A program made the position numbers and the translations under genes. A stretch of 64,000 bases of DNA from Anadara kagoshimensis (taxonomy: Eukaryota; Mollusca; Bivalvia; Arcoida; Arcidae), in the NCBI GenBank assembly GCA_021292105.1, contig CM037870.1:43356576-43420575 (forward strand), written 5' to 3'. Below the pieces are notes generated by a model, which was not told where the DNA came from, did not search any database, and saw nothing but the letters and a program-made list of their open reading frames with translations. The first letter of the stretch is position 1. Each line of letters starts with the position of its first letter. Below are positions 38,844-51,700 of this stretch, piece after piece.

Positions 38844-39784
38844 AGCCTGTCTAACACAGAACGCACGGCTTATACGGTTGGCCACCCGTGTAAGCCGTAT
38901 ATACAACCGAACCAACCGTGGCCTTATCCGACTTACACTCGGGCCATTCGAGTGTATCCGTGAAAGCCGTGTATGATTTTTAAAACTTTAAAAAAAACTG
39001 GCACGGGTGCCATGTCCGTGTATGATCGTATTAGCGATCGTACAAGACCGTGTGAGACCGTACGAGACCGTATATACATAAATGCACTGCTTATTAAATA
39101 TTTTATTATTATCACTTTGCAAAAATGAAATTAAAGGTTCCCATAGAAAAAATAAGATGTACCTTAATAAGCGAGCAGTGGTTATTTTTCTTAGATATTT
39201 TCTTTGAAATAACATTGCTCCCTTATAAAAGTACATCTTATTATTCATTTTTTCCTTTGAAGAAATAACTACTTTGTCCCTTGGTCCAAAGATTGAGTCA
39301 CCAGTTAGGAAGATGTACTCTTATCAAAACCACTTTGAGCTCAAAAAGTTCTATTGCACTTTCCAAACACAATATCTAGCAAATGTAACTGTGTATGCAA
39401 AGAACATCAAAACATACACGAATGTGTGATAGTTCGAGCATAACTCGAACAAAATTCGGTGGGACCGTATGTAAACCTTGTAAATGTCCAGTTAATCGAG
39501 TAAAAGTCGTGTTTAATCGTACTAGGCCGTAACAGACCGTACTTGGAACCGTACAACAATCGTATGAAAATCGTTTGCAAATCGTGTTCAAACCGTGACA
39601 AACCTTGCTTGACCGAGTATATCCGTGCTTTGTTCGTACATACTCTTGCTACATTCGAGTCTAAATCGTACTAACTCATCCCCAGGCACGGTTGGAGCTC
39701 AATACTCGTACCAGTCAACTGGTGTATAACCGAATGTACCGTATTAGAACCGTGTGCCCAACCGTGTTCTGTGTGAGACAGGCT
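38844..39784. mobile_element. 941-bp Harbinger-like non-autonomous element
   Basis: Ends AGCCTGTCTAACACAGAAC and the inverse AGCCTGTCTCACACAGAAC, with TTA directly outside each (38841-38843, 39785-39787). A TTA/TAA 3-bp duplication is typical of PIF/Harbinger. Both ends are dense in CCGT(A/G)/ACGG words (about 38860-39075 and 39455-39765), probable subterminal transposase-binding repeats. The middle (39080-39450) is AT-rich. No transposase is encoded. Confidence 0.75.
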
Positions 39785-40198
39785 TTAGCGTTGAGAGAAG
39801 GGCACTCTTGAACATTCAACAACCGGGCACCACCCGTTCTCCAATACAGGTAAAATACGATTGAAAATGACTTGATGGCAATAGCAAAACAGTACTAATC
39901 CAATACTAATCATCAAAAACAAACATATTAATCCATGCCCAAATCACAGTCAATTAAAGTAAAAACTTCGAAACTGATAAATTGGATTTAACACGTGGAG
40001 TTGCACCTTAGAAGGAAGTGAGATGGGATGCTCCGGAAAGGTGGGCGTCCTGTTTACCTTGTTTCAACCGCAACGTGTGTAATAAAAATCATACTTGCAA
40101 ACAACAGTACATATCACTTGTATTACAGGTTCAAATTAGGAATTCTTAAATCAAATAATCAAGTAAAGATAAAAAAACTAATTTAGATGAGTAACAGG
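39785..40198. other. Non-coding stretch, nothing recognised
   Basis: No supported exon or repeat. It separates the Harbinger-like element from the upstream flank of zinc-finger gene b. Confidence 0.4.
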
Positions 40199-40246
40199 CC
40201 TATACCAGCGACATTTAATACAGATATTAAATGTCGCTGCCTATAC
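40199..40246. repeat. 34-bp perfect fold-back flanked by 7-bp direct repeats
   Basis: CCTATAC (40199-40205) and CCTATAC (40240-40246) flank a perfect inverted repeat, CAGCGACATTTAAT - ACAGAT - ATTAAATGTCGCTG. It looks like a tiny fold-back insertion with its target duplication. Confidence 0.7.
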
Positions 40247-40544
40247 TAATTAATATATAAAATAAATAAATAAATAATAAATAAGTAAATAAATAGACAT
40301 ATACATTACAATAGATTCCGGAACAAGAGTGATATAGGTCTGATAGAAATAAAACGTTATAATAAAATATTTATATAAATATAAACACGAAGTAAAAATA
40401 AATATTTAAATCACTTGAATTCCTTCAACGTATCTATCTTTCTATCTATATAAAAAAATGTGAACAACACAATTAAATTTACTGTCCGTAAAATTCATGC
40501 CTGTTAACGTTTCCGATTCGAAGATTACACACTACACGCCAAGC

Positions 40545-40553
40545 TATAAATAG
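40545..40553 (+). promoter_or_regulatory. TATA box of zinc-finger gene b
   Basis: TATAAATAG after CCAAGC, identical to 8088-8096. The sequence ~60 bp upstream (ACTGTCCGTAAAATTCATG) is also shared. Expected transcription start is near 40575. Confidence 0.65.
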
Positions 40554-40574
40554 ATCGTCAATGGAGAAAGGTGA

Positions 40575-40629
40575 TCTACAGGATATTTTGCAGTTCAACC
40601 ATACCTCGTGTATATAGGATACCAAGCCA
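40575..40629 (+). other. Zinc-finger gene b, exon 1 (5' UTR, inferred)
   Basis: Ends ACCAAGCCA|GTAAGTTAGATA, as in gene a. The intron runs 40630-41114 (485 bp) and ends TTTTTCCTTTAATTTTAG. Paralog conservation is the only support. Confidence 0.55.
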
Positions 40630-41114
40630 GTAAGTTAGATATATAGTACATACAAATGTTGTTGTTAGTCGTATTATATCTATTTTAGAATGCACATGTT
40701 TACATGCAGGGCTTTAAAGTAGTTGCACACTTGGAATGCAGGTCACACCTGTAAGCTAGTCATAGGCCTACTAAACGATGCGACACACGAAAATGATTCT
40801 CTGCGCCACACAATTCTGTGTGTAACGTACAAGCTTGAAATTTTGTATATATTACTATTGTACACATATCTTCATCTGACAACGTGACATGGTCATTATG
40901 AGCTTAAAATGGACTGATGACGGTAAAATTACACACACTGGGTATTATGACAAAATGGTTTCTTGTGTTGCGGTTTATGTAGTCTTGTATGGTCATAAAT
41001 TGACTCGATTTTACATCCAAGCACTTTAAATTCTACAATATGGTATTTATCTTCAATAAATGTTTATAGCAACCTGTGCAATTGATTGACTGATGCTTTT
41101 TCCTTTAATTTTAG

Positions 41115-42843
41115 ATTTGAACATTGATATACCAACTTTTTTACTACAAGGAGAATTGAATGCACGCAATATAAATCCAGACCAGGCTTGTAAAGTGAAC
41201 ATGAGTTATACTTAGGTGGAATAAAAAAACATGGAAAAAATAAATTGGTTTCAAAAAGTAACATTGATGTGATGTATTTGATGAACAATTGAATAAAATG
41301 GCGTCTGCTGATAATCTTGCTCATTCCAGGAGAAAGACATTTAAGTGCAATGTTTGTGGTAAAATATTGACATCGAATGATAGTCTCGTAATTCATAAAC
41401 GACAGCATACGGGGGACAGACCATATGAATGCGATATTTGTCATGAAAAATATACTTCTTTTAGATATTTAAAAGTCCATGAGCGAATGCATAAGAAAGA
41501 TAAGTCATATGTGTAAAATATGTAATAAACAGTTCACTTTTAGTCAAAATTTGAAACTTCATACACGAGTTCATACAGGGTACAAGCCACATAAATGCAA
41601 TATTTGTGGTAAAGGTTTTACTCAATCTCAGGCTTTGAAAGGTCACTATCTTTCTCATACTAAAGAAAAGCCGTATAAATGCGACATATGTGGTAAATAT
41701 TATAGTTCAAAAACTAGTTTGTCAGTGCATAACAGGACCCACACGGGAGAACAACCTTACCGATGTGACGTTTGCGGAAAATGTTTTTCACAATCTGGTA
41801 ATCTGAAAAATCATAAGGCAATTCACACAGGACTTAAACCTCACAAATGCGATTTATGTGGAAAACAATTTTCTGATCCAACTGCTTTGAGATGTCACAG
41901 TTTTGTCCATAAAGAAAAACGGTTTAAATGTGATATCTGTCAAAAAACATTCAGTAGAAAAGAATGTTTGTTACGTCATCAAAATATACATAAAGGAATA
42001 AAGCCTCATAAATGTAAAGTATGCCAGAAGCAGTTTACTTCATTACAACAATTATCGTTGCACAAAAAGTCGCACAATGGCACTGCTGAAAAGCTTCATC
42101 AGTGTGATATTTGTGGGAAACGGTTTTATATGTCTAAACATTTAAGGGAACATAAACGACTTCACACTGGTGAGAAACCGTACGTCTGTGATATTTGTGG
42201 TAAACAGTTTGTTTATTCACACAGTTTGTCCTGTCATAAACGAACTCATACCGGAGAAACGCCATATGAATGTGAAGTTTGTAACAAGAAGTTTGTAAAT
42301 TTAGGTACACTTAAAATACACAAATCTGTGCATACGGGAGAAAAACCTTATAAATGTGATATATGCGACAAAACATTTGCTATGAAAGGTCTGTTAAATT
42401 ATCATATGAAAACTATTCACACAAAAGGAGAGAAAGAGACATATGAGTGTGGGATTTGTATGAAAAGACTGAAAACAAAGACATTACTTAAACGACATAA
42501 TGATGTTCACATCACAGAACGTCCATACAAATGTGACATTTGTGGAAAATATTACCAAACAAGCAGCACTTTGTCTAAACATAAGAGTACTCACAAATTA
42601 TACCGTTGTGATATATGTGGTAAAGACTTCAAGTCTTCATCTCTTACTAGACATAGAAGAATACATACAGGTGAACAGCGGTTTAAATGTGCTACTTGTG
42701 GCAAGCAATTTCATGAACAATCGGGTCTTTCAAATCATATATTAACACATACAGGTAGAATGTCATTTAAATGTACTACTTGTGGCAAGACATTTAAGAA
42801 ATCGTCACATTTGTCAAGTCACAAACTTACCCATGTAGTTTGA
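41115..42843 (+). CDS. C2H2 zinc-finger protein, copy b: coding exon (18 fingers, one frame break)
   Basis: The exon follows the acceptor at 41113-41114. ATG at 41298 gives MASADNLAHSRRK, then two fingers (CNVCGK..., CDICHE...). At ~41507-41511 the run TATGTG|TAAAATATG lacks two bases relative to gene a (TATGTGTGTGATATATG), creating a stop at 41514-41516. The remaining 16 fingers are open to the stop at 42841-42843 and could start at an in-frame ATG at 41479. Finger 16 of 18 (CDICGKDFKSSSLTRH) is one residue short in its helix loop compared with gene a. TGEKPY-type linkers predict a sequence-specific nuclear DNA-binding protein; no effector domain is visible. Downstream translation from 41479 would give 454 residues. 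A 2-bp slip in a TG run could be real or a sequencing artefact. Confidence 0.87.
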
Positions 42844-44525
42844 ATCCAACATACTAGTACTTCTGATTAAGCACTCTTATCACTCATTCTGAACGAGTTG
42901 AAACAGCTCAGTGACCAAAGTAGGTGGTTTGTCAGATATCATAATTAATTTTAATTAGATTGTGAAATTTCAAAAATGTAATACTAAAATATAAACAATT
43001 CATAAAATGAAATAATATATTTTTTTATTGCAAAGTTTGGTCTACTTAGAGCCGAGTTAAAATCCCATTACCTTGCTCAGTGCCAAGCAGTATGAAAAAT
43101 GTTCTTGAGAAATGAATGCTACCAAAATATTTTCACGTGAAAAATGAAGTATATCAACAATATGAACACTGCTTCTAAGAAACAGCAAACAAAACGGAAA
43201 GATTCAATAGTTAAATCTATCTATAGTTTGATGTCAAACTTATTACAACAAAATATATATTGCTACTAATATACTTTTTTATACATATAATGTTATAAAA
43301 AATTCTTAAATATTCTAACAAGGAAAAAGTTTTTGAGGACTTTCAATTTTTATTTGAGATTCTATAGACAAGGGATAAAACTTTTAAAAACAGACGGGAC
43401 CTTACTCCTATTATGATGTTGTGTTTTTGCTATTTGAATATAATCTATATAATTTAAAGCACAAACGCCGGGAAAATCAAATCAAAATAGTTTAACCAAT
43501 TATAGATTCTAAAACATTCTTAATAATTACTTGAACATTTTGCTTCTAATACTTTTTCTCGTGTAAATAGTAAAAAAGAAGATTTTTCTAAAATTTACAC
43601 CGTTATCCCCACATTCTAAATTGAAAGAACGTCTTAAACAAATTAGTCACATATAATTCTTTTACAAAAACGGTAGGCCAAGATACAAGTATCTACTGCT
43701 AAATAGATTGTAGTTATTTTTTCAAGCATCATACGGATTCCAAACAAATATATACTGAAAATACCATCAACACAATGCTGGGGTTTTTGATAGAGAACAT
43801 ATTTGTTGTGTATAGTAATATAATTTTTCTAGCAATTAATCGGTAAACCAATAGGTACAAACTGCACAGTATCATTTCTAGCAGATTTGTTTTTTTTATG
43901 AAGCATAATTTATGCAGAACCTGAAGAAGACTGTCGCCAAATCATTAAACTCCACATGCAGATACATAGATGACGTTCTGTCTCTTAGAAATCCTAAATT
44001 TTGAGACTTTGTTTATGCCATCTATCATAGTTAGCTGGAAATAAAAGATACGACTTATTCCTTAGGTTATGCTTTATATTAAGACTTAAATCTCAATTAT
44101 GGCACCCACTAAAGTATAGGCTACATATGAAACTGTATGGATAACGTGACTACTTCAATTTCTATTGTTAACTTTCCTTCTCTATACATCTATATACCTA
44201 ATTCTCCTGTTTTACCAATTTTATCAATTTAAAATTTTTTTACTTTGCTTCTGATTTTGATCCGGACATGGATTAGTATGTTTGCCTTTATTAGATATAT
44301 ATATATTTAACATTTCGGAGCTTAATAAAGTGAAATGATCAACCTATTGTAATTCAGTTGTATTTTAGATTTAGTCTGTCACAATCTATCAATTCTAGCA
44401 ACGAAGGATTGATGACCGACTACTGGGATTAATTCTGTAAAAGTATAGAAAAATCTGTTCTTTATATGAGATTCACTTACTATATTATTTTTTGTGCATT
44501 ACCAAAATATATCTTAGGTTTATCT
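42844..44525 (+). other. 3' flank / likely 3' UTR of zinc-finger gene b
   Basis: Homologous in patches to 25249-25940. An AATAAA at 44324-44329 lies just before the best-conserved patch and is a plausible poly(A) signal. No coding exon was seen. The duplicated module ends near 44520, where the 54-bp array field starts. Confidence 0.5.
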
Positions 44526-45000
44526 TTTAACCATTCCACATACATAATGCATTCAAAGTTGCTCTAAATGATTTCACTGAATTGAATTTGTGAATAACAA
44601 ACATACAAAAAGTATTACACTGGGACTGGTTGTATAGGCCCAATGAATGCACAACCATACAAGATTTATAATACTGGGACTGGTTGTATAGGCCCAATGA
44701 ATGCACAACCATACAAGATTTGTTATACTGGGACTGGTTGTATAGGCCCAATGAATGCACAACCATACAAGATTTATAATACTGGGACTGGTTGTATAGG
44801 CCCAATGAATGCACAACCATACAAAATTTGTTATACTGGGACTGGTTGTATAGGCCCAATGAATGCACAACCATACAAGATTTATAATACTGGGACTGGT
44901 TGTATAGGCCCAATGAATGCACAACCATACAAGATTTGTTATAATGGGACTGGTTGTATAGGCCCAATGAATGCACAACCATACAAGATTTGTTATACTG

Positions 45001-46836
45001 AGACTGGATGTATAGGCCCAATGAATGCACAACCATACAAGATTTATAATACTGGGACTGGTTGTATAGGCCCAATGAATGCACAACCACACAAGATTTA
45101 TAATACTGGGACTGGTTGTATAGGCCCAATGAATGCACAACCATACAAGATTTGTTATACTGGGACTGGTTGTATAGGCCCAATGAATGCACAACCATAC
45201 AAGATTTATAATACTGGGACTGGTTGTATAGGCCCAGTGAATGCACAACCATACAAGATTTGTTATACTGGGACTGGTTGTATAGGCCCAATGAATGCAC
45301 AACCATACAAGATTATAATACTGGGACTGGTTGTATAGGCCCAATGAATGCACAACCATACAAGATTTGTTATACTGAGACTGGATGTATAGGCCCAATG
45401 AATGCACAACCATACAAGATTTATAATACAAGGACTGGTTGTATAGGCCCAATGAATGCACAACCACACAAGATTTATAATACTGGGACTGGTTGTATAG
45501 GCCCAATGAATGCACAACCATACAAGATTTGTTATACTGGGACTGGTTGTATAGGCCCAATGAATGCACAACCATACAAGATTTATAATACTGGGACTGG
45601 TTGTATAGGCCCAGTGAATGCACAACCATACAAGATTTGTTATACTGGGACTGGTTGTATAGGCCCAATGAATGTACAACCATACAAGATTTATAATACT
45701 GGGACTGGTTGTATAGGCCCAATGAATGCACAACCATACAAGATTTATTATACTGGGACTGGTTGTATAGGCCCAATGAATGCACAACCATACAAGATTT
45801 GTTATACTGGGACTGGTTGTATAGGCCCAATGAATGCACAACCATACAAGATTTGTTATACTGAGACTGGATGTATAGGCCCAATGAATGCGCAACCATA
45901 CAAGATTTATAATACTGGGACTGGTTGTATAGGCCCAATGAATGCACAACCACACAAGATTTATAATACTGGGACTGGTTGTATAGGCCCAATGAATGCA
46001 CAACCATACAAGATTTGTTATACTGGGACTGGTTGTATAGGCCCAATGAATGCACAACCATACAAGATTTATAATACTGGGACTGGTTGTATAGGCACAG
46101 TGAATGCACAACCATACAAGATTTGTTATACTGGGACTGGTTGTATAGGCCCAATGAATGCACAACCATACAAGATTTATAATACTGGGACTGGTTGTAT
46201 AGGCCCAATGAATGCACAACCATACAAGATTTGTTATACTGGGACTGGTTGTATAGGCCCAATGAATGCACAACCATACAAGATTTGTTATACTGGGACT
46301 GGTTGTATAGGCCCAATGAATGCACAACCATACAAGATTTGTTATACTGAGACTGGATGTATAGGCCCAATGAATGCGCAACCATACAAGATTTATAATA
46401 CTGGGACTGGTTGTATAGGCCCAATGAATGCACAACCACACAAGATTTATAATACTGGGACTGGTTGTATAGGCCCAATGAATGCACAACCATACAAGAT
46501 TTGTTATACTGGGACTGGTTGTATAGGCCCAATGAATGCACAACCATACAAGATTTATAATACTGGGACTGGTTGTATAGGCCCAGTGAATGCACAACCA
46601 TACAAGATTTGTTATACTGGGACTGGTTGTATAGGCCCAATGAATGCACAAGCATACAAGATTTAAAATACTGGGACTGGTTGTATAGGCCCAAATAAAA
46701 TGTACAACCATACACGATTTATAATACTGGGACTGGGTGTATAGGCCCAATGAATGCACAACCATACTAGATTTATAATACTGGGACTGGTTGTATAGGC
46801 CCAATGAATGCACAACCATACAAGATTTGTTATACT
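45001..46836. repeat. Higher-order repeat: 7- and 9-unit blocks of the 54-bp array
   Basis: The rare variant GAGACTGGATGTATAGG recurs at 45001, 45378, 45864 and 46350: spacings 377, 486 and 486 bp, i.e. seven and nine units. Each is followed by the same order of variants, including CACAACCACACAAG two units later and GGCCCAGTGAATGC (GGCACAGTG once) farther on. The blocks are nearly identical. Confidence 0.9.
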
Positions 46837-48730
46837 GGGCTGGTTGTATAGGCCCAATGAATGCACAACCATACAAGATATTTAAACTGAGACTGGTTGT
46901 ATAGGCCCAATAAATGCACAACCATACAAGATTTGTTAAACTGGGGCTGGTTGTATAGGCCAAATGAATGCACAACCATACAAGATTTGTTAAAACTGAC
47001 TGGTTGTATAGGCCCAATGAATGCACACCATACAAGATTTGTTATACTTGGACTGGTTGTATAGGCCCAATGAATGCACAACCATACAAGATTTGTTATA
47101 CTGGGACTGGTTGTATAGGCCCAATGAATGCACAACCATACAAGATTTGTTATACTGGGACTGGTTGTATAAGCCCAATGAATGCACAACCATACTAGAT
47201 TTATTAAACTGGGACTGGTTGTATAGGCCCAAATGAAATGTACAACCATACAAGATTTATAATACAGGGACTGGTTGTATAGTCCCAAATGAAATGTACA
47301 ACCATACAAGATTTATAATACTGGGACTGGTTGTATAGGCCCAAATGAAATGTACAACCATACAAGATTTATAATACTGGGACTGGTTGTATAGTCCCAA
47401 ATGAAATGTACAACCATAGAAGATTTATAATACTGGGACTGGTTGTATAGGCCCAATGAATGCACAACCATACAAGATTTATAATACTGGGACTGGTTGT
47501 ATAGGCCCAATGAATGCACAACCATACAAGATTTATAATACTAGGACTGGTTGTATAGGCCCAATGAATGCACAACCATACAAGATTTGTTATACTGGGA
47601 CTGGTTGTATAGGCCCAATGAATGCACAACCATACTAGAATTATTAAACTGGGACTGGTTGTATAGGCCCAATGAATGCACACCCATACAAGATTTGTTA
47701 TAATGGGACTGGTTGTATAGGCCCAATGAATGCACAACCATACTAGATTTATAATACTGGGACTGGTTGTATAGGCCCAGTGAATGCACAACCATACAAG
47801 ATTTGTTATACTGGGACTGGTTGTATAGGCCCAATGAATGCACAACCATACAAGATTTAAAATACTGGGACTGGTTGTATAGGCCCAAATAAAATGTACA
47901 ACCATACAAGATTTATAATACTGGGACTGGTTGTACAGGCCCAATGCATGCACAACCATACTAGATTTATAATACTGGGACTGGTTGTATAGGCCCAATG
48001 AATGCACAACCATACAAGATTTGTTATACTGGTCTGGTTGTATAGGCCCAATGAATGCACAACCATACAAGATATTTAAACTGAGACTTGTTGTATAGGC
48101 CCAATAAATGCACAACCATACAAGATTTGTTAAACTGGGACTGGTTGTATAGGCCAAATGAATGCACAACCATACAAGATTTGTTAAACTGGGACTGGTT
48201 GTATAGGCCCAATGAATGCACAACCATACAAGATTTGTTATACTTGGACTGGTTGTATAGGCCCAATGAATGCACAACCATACAAGATTTGTTATACTGG
48301 GACTGGTTGTATAGGCCCAATGAATGCACAACCATACAAGATTTGTTATACTGGGACTGGTTGTATAAGCCCAATGAATGCACAACCGTACTAGATTTAT
48401 TAAACTGGGACTGGTTGTATAGGCCCAAATGAAATGTACAACCATACAAGATTTATAATACTGGGACTGGTTGTATAGTCCCAAATGAAATGTACAGCCA
48501 TACAAGATTTATAATACTGGGACTGGTTGTATAGGCCCAAATGAAATGTACAACCATACAAGATTTATAATACTGGGACTGGTTGTATAGTCCCAAATGA
48601 AATGTACAACCATAGAAGATTTATAATACTGGGACTGGTTGTATAGGCCCAATGAATGCACAACCATACAAGATTTATAATACTGGGACTGGTTGTATAG
48701 GCCCAATGAATGCACAACCATACACGATTT
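46690..48730. repeat. Higher-order repeat: ~1.195-kb block duplicated in tandem
   Basis: Unit order from 46690 recurs from 47885 with offset ~1194-1196 bp. Shared landmarks are the short unit (TACTGGGCTGG near 46837; TACTGGTCTGG near 48029), GATATTTAAACTGAGACT, CATACTAGATTTATTAAACTGG and CATAGAAGATTT. Within 47640-47880 the first block has extra units. Confidence 0.85.
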
Positions 48731-51700
48731 ATAATACTAGGACTGGTTGTATAGGCCCAATGAATGCACAACCATATAAGATTTGTTATACTGGGACTGG
48801 TTGTATAGGCCCAATGAATGCACAACCATACTAGATTTATTAAACTGGGACTGGTTGTATAGGCCCAATAAATGCACAACCATACAAGATTTGTTATACT
48901 TGGACTGGTTGTATAGGCCCAATGAATGCACAACCATACTAGATTTATAATACTGGGAGTTGTATAGGCCCAATGAATGCACAACCATACAAGATTTGTT
49001 ATACTGGGACTGGTTGTATAGGCCCAATGAATGCACAACCATACAAGATATTTAAACTGGGACTGGTTGTATAGGCCCAATAAATGCACAACCATACAAG
49101 ATTTGTTAAACTGGGACTGGTTGTATAGGCCCAATGAATGCACAACCATACAAGATTTATAATACTGGGACTGGTTGTATAGTCCCAAATGAAATGTACA
49201 ACCATACAAGATTTATAATACTGGGACTGGTTGTATAGGCCCAATGAATGCACAACCATACAAGATTTATAATACTGGGACTGGTTGTATAGGCCCAATG
49301 AATGCACAACCATACAAGATTTATAATACTGGGACTGGTTGTATAGGCCCAATGAATGCACAACCATACAAGATTTATAATACTGGGACTGGTTGTATAG
49401 TCTCAAATGCAATGTACAACCATACAAGATTTATAATACTGGGACTGGTTGTATAGGCCCAATGAATGCACAACCATACAAGATTTATAATACTGGGACT
49501 GGTTGTATAGGCCCAATGAATGCACAACCATACAAGATTTATAATACTGGGACTGGTTGTATAGTCCCAAATGAAATGTACAACCATACAAGATTTATAA
49601 TACTGGGACTGGTTGTATAGGCCCAAATAAAATGTACACCCATACTAGATTTAAATTACTGGGACTGGTTGTATAGGCCCAATGAATGCACAAAGATACA
49701 ATATATTTAAACTGAGACTGGTTGTATAGGCCCAATAAATGCACAACCATACAAGATTTATAACGCTGGGACTGGTTGTATAGTCCCAAATAAAATGTAC
49801 AACCATACAAGATTTATAATACTGGGACTGGTTGTATAGTCCCAAATAAAATGTACAACCATACTAGATTTATAATACTGGGACTGGTTGTATAGTCCCA
49901 AATGAAATGTACAACCATACAAGATTTGTTATACTGGGACTGGTTGTATAGTCCCAAATAAAATGTACAACCATACTAGATTTATAATACTGGGACTGGT
50001 TGTATAGTCCCAAATAAAATGTACAATCATACTAGATTTATAATACTGGGACTGGTTGTATAGTCCCAAATAAAATGTACAACCATACTAGATTTTAATA
50101 CTGGGACTGGTTGTATAGTCCCAAATGAAATGTACAACCATACAAGATTTATAATACTGGGACTGGTTGTATAGTCCCAAATGAAATGTACAACCATACA
50201 AGATTTATAATACTGGACTGGTTGTATAGTCCCAAATGAAATGTACAGCCATAGAAGATTTATAATACTGGGACTGGTTGTATAGGCCCAATGAATGCAC
50301 AACCATACAAGATTTGTTATACTGGGACTGGTTGTATAGGCCCAATGAATGCACAACCATACAAGATTTGTTATACTGGGACTGGTTGTATAGGCCCAAT
50401 GAATGCACAACCATACAAGATTTGTTATACTGGGACTGGTTGTATAGGCCCAATGAATGCACAACCATACAAGATATTTAAACTGGGACTGGTTGTATAG
50501 GCCCATTAAATGCACAACCATACAAGATTTATAATACTGGGACTGGTTGTATAGGCCTAATGAATGCACAACCATACAAGATTTGTTATACTGGGACTGG
50601 TTGTATAGGCCCAATGAATGCACAACCATACAAGATATTTAAACTGGGACTGGTTGTATAGTCCCAAATGAAATGTACAACCATACAAGATTTATAATAC
50701 TGGGACTGGTTGTATAGTCCCAAATGAAATGTACAACCATAGAAGATTTATAATACTGGGACTGGTTGTATAGTCCCAAATAAAATGTACAACCATACAA
50801 GATTTATAATACTGGGACTGGTTGTATAGGCCCAAATGAAATGTACAACCATAGAAGATTTATAATACTGGGAATGGTTGTATAGTCCCAAATGAAATGT
50901 ACAACCATACAAGATTTATAATACTGGGACTGGTTGTATAGTCCCAAATGAAATGTACAACCATAGAAGATTTATAATACTGGGACTGGTTGTATAGGCC
51001 CAATGAATGCATAACCATACAATATTTGTTATACTGGGACTGGTTGTATAGGCCCAATGAATGCACAACCATACAAGATTTGTTATACTGGGACTGGTTG
51101 TATAGGCCCAATGAATGCACAACCATACAAGATTTGTTATACTGGGACTGGTTGTATAGTCCCAAATGAAATGTACAACCATACAAGATTTATAATACTG
51201 GGACTGGTTGTATAGGCCCAATAAATGCACAACCATACAAGATTTGTTATACTGGGACTGGTTGTATAGGCCCAATGAATGCACAACCATACAAGATTTA
51301 TAATACTGGGACTGGTTGTATAGGCCCAATAAATGCACAACCATATAAGATTTGTTATACTGGGACTGGTTGTATAGGCCCAATGAATGCAGAACCATAC
51401 AAGATTTGTTATACTGGGACTGGTTGTATAGGCCCAATGAATGCGCAACCATACAAGATTTGTTATACTGGGACTGGTTGTATAGGCCCAATGAATGCAC
51501 AACCATACAAGATTTGTTATACTGGGACTGGTTGTATAGGCCCAATGAATGCACAACCATACAAGATATTTAAACTGGGACTGGTTGTATAGTCCCAAAT
51601 GAAATGTACAACCATACAAGATTGATATACTGGGACTGGTTGTATAGGCCCAATGAATGCACAACCATACTAGATTTATAATACTGGGACTGGTTGTATA

